Made by a program: the position numbers and the translations under genes
Shown: in pieces, positions 63,141 through 64,000 of the stretch
How the letters are laid out: each line of letters begins with the position of its first letter
How positions within the stretch are numbered: the stretch's first letter is position 1
Assembly (NCBI RefSeq): GCF_036365825.1
Contig: NZ_CP142675.1
Coordinates: forward strand, 2,674,501 to 2,738,500
Direction: 5' to 3'
Origin: Qipengyuania sp. HL-TH1
GTDB lineage: Bacteria; Pseudomonadota; Alphaproteobacteria; Sphingomonadales; Sphingomonadaceae
DNA length: 64,000 nucleotides
Notes under the pieces: generated by a model
Database searches by the model: none
Told to the model about the DNA's origin: nothing
The model's input: only the letters and a program-made list of their open reading frames with translations

Positions 63141-64000
63141 GAAGCGATTTCAAACCCCGGCGCATCGTCGTGGCCGGCGGCGGCACCGCGGGCTGGATGG
63201 CTGCCGCGGCCATCGCCCACACCATGGGCGATGCGATCGATCTGACGCTGGTCGAAAGCGATGCCATCGGCACCGTCGGGGTCGGCGAGGCTACCATCCC
63301 TCCGCTGGTGCTGTTCAACCGCCTGATCGGCATAAGCGAGGCCGATTTCATGCGGGAAACGCAGGCCACCTTCAAACTCGGCATCGAATTCGAGAACTGG
63401 AAACGCGACGGCGAGAAATACTTCCATTCTTTCGGCAACACCGGGCGCGACCACTGGTCGGCCGGCTTCCAGCATTTCTGGGCCGAAGGGCGCGAACGCG
63501 GCCATACGGTCAGTTACGACGAATATTGCCTCGAGCTTGTCGCCGCCTACGCCAAGAAATTCGCCCATCTGCCCGAAAACGGCCTCAACTACGCCTATCA
63601 CCTGAACGCGACCGCATATGCCGCCTATCTGCGCCGCATCGCCGAACAGGCCGGGGCGAAGCGCGTCGAGGGCAAGATTGGCAAGGTCGATATCGATGGC
63701 GAGACGGGTAATATCGCGGCGATCGGCCTGGAGGACGGGACTCGCCTCGAAGGCGATCTGTTCGTCGATTGCACCGGGTTCCGCGCGTTGCTGATCGAAG
63801 GCGCGCTGCATGTCGGCTATGACGACTGGTCGCATTATCTGCCCTGCGACAGCGCGATCGCGGTGCAGACCGAACTGGCCGGCCCCCCGGTGCCCTACAC
63901 CCGCGCGATCGCGCATGATGCGGGATGGCAATGGCGCATTCCGCTGCAGCACCGGGGCGGAAACGGCATTGTCTATTGCAGCCGCTACCTGTCGCAGGAC
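63137..64000 (+). CDS. Flavin-dependent tryptophan-halogenase-like protein 2 (partial)
   Basis: The first 288 codons of a second halogenase-like protein, cut by the window edge. FAD site: VVAGGGTAGWMAAAAIA (about 11-27), then VGVGEATIPPL. The lysine lies in ATFKLGIEFENW (about residue 80). The halogenase signature GWQWRIPLQHR (about 264-274) is intact, unlike in protein 1. A Tyr/His-rich stretch KYFHSFGNTGRDHW follows the lysine. It starts in an ATGA overlap with the cupin gene. It is closer to canonical halogenases than its neighbour. Confidence 0.92.
   Translation, partial: MRSDFKPRRIVVAGGGTAGWMAAAAIAHTMGDAIDLTLVESDAIGTVGVGEATIPPLVLFNRLIGISEADFMRETQATFKLGIEFENWKRDGEKYFHSFGNTGRDHWSAGFQHFWAEGRERGHTVSYDEYCLELVAAYAKKFAHLPENGLNYAYHLNATAYAAYLRRIAEQAGAKRVEGKIGKVDIDGETGNIAAIGLEDGTRLEGDLFVDCTGFRALLIEGALHVGYDDWSHYLPCDSAIAVQTELAGPPVPYTRAIAHDAGWQWRIPLQHRGGNGIVYCSRYLSQD

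Overview
The window reads as chromosomal DNA of a GC-rich alphaproteobacterium, most likely a sphingomonad of the Erythrobacteraceae type. The reasons are the gene families and their order: a large NAD-dependent glutamate dehydrogenase, rpe-heparinase-purH, a TonB receptor with tryptophan-halogenase-like, SapC and cupin proteins, a CYP153-like P450, GntR/YtrA and IHF-beta. Many genes are linked by ATGA/GTGA overlaps. I saw no insertion sequence, integrase, CRISPR array or rRNA. One tRNA gene, tRNA-Leu(UAA), is present.

Layout. 1-2.5 kb: the end of a + strand gene, a terminator, then yqiJ-yqiK (flotillin) on the minus strand. 2.9-7.6 kb (minus): a P450 coupled to an acyl-CoA ligase, a periplasmic M23 peptidase, and Bcp coupled to glnE. 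10.3-13.3 kb (plus): an M28 lipoprotein peptidase, agmatine deiminase and a 45-aa membrane protein. 13.3-18 kb (minus): a TauE/SafE exporter, thrS with a threonine-codon leader peptide and attenuator, and a Tat-exported PhoD-type phosphatase. 18-24 kb (plus): a membrane/membrane/HTH trio, then DUF898, M48 protease, hydrolase, TPR and LLM oxidoreductase genes. 24-31 kb (plus): NAD-GDH, an FAD reductase and a CoA-transferase. 31-36.5 kb: queG, an ABC exporter, a CYP153-like P450 and a Tat-lipoprotein MsrB.

36.6-38.3 kb (minus): tandem PilZ protein, tRNA-Leu, IHF-beta and a GntR regulator. 38.5-44.1 kb (plus): a peptide (POT) transporter, two coupled amidohydrolase-like proteins of which the second lacks the metal-binding HxH, an FKBP and an NnrU-like protein. 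44.2-53.5 kb (minus): a Pro/Thr-rich membrane protein, a crotonase, dxs, zur, msrA preceded by a 43-aa small gene, purH, heparinase-like and rpe. 53.8-56.2 kb: DUF2141, then a diacylglycerol-kinase-like gene coupled to a possible nucleotidyltransferase. 56.7 kb to the end (plus): TonB receptor, halogenase 1, SapC, cupin, halogenase 2 (cut by the window edge).

The two most notable parts are the thrS leader and the terminal halogenase cluster. The thrS leader has an apparently leaderless 23-codon peptide with Ile-Ile and six Thr codons in a row, followed by three mutually exclusive hairpins, the last an 11-bp perfect terminator stem with a T-tract. The halogenase cluster has two divergent flavin-dependent halogenase-like enzymes flanking SapC and a JmjC-like cupin behind one TonB receptor promoter with a LacI-like operator.
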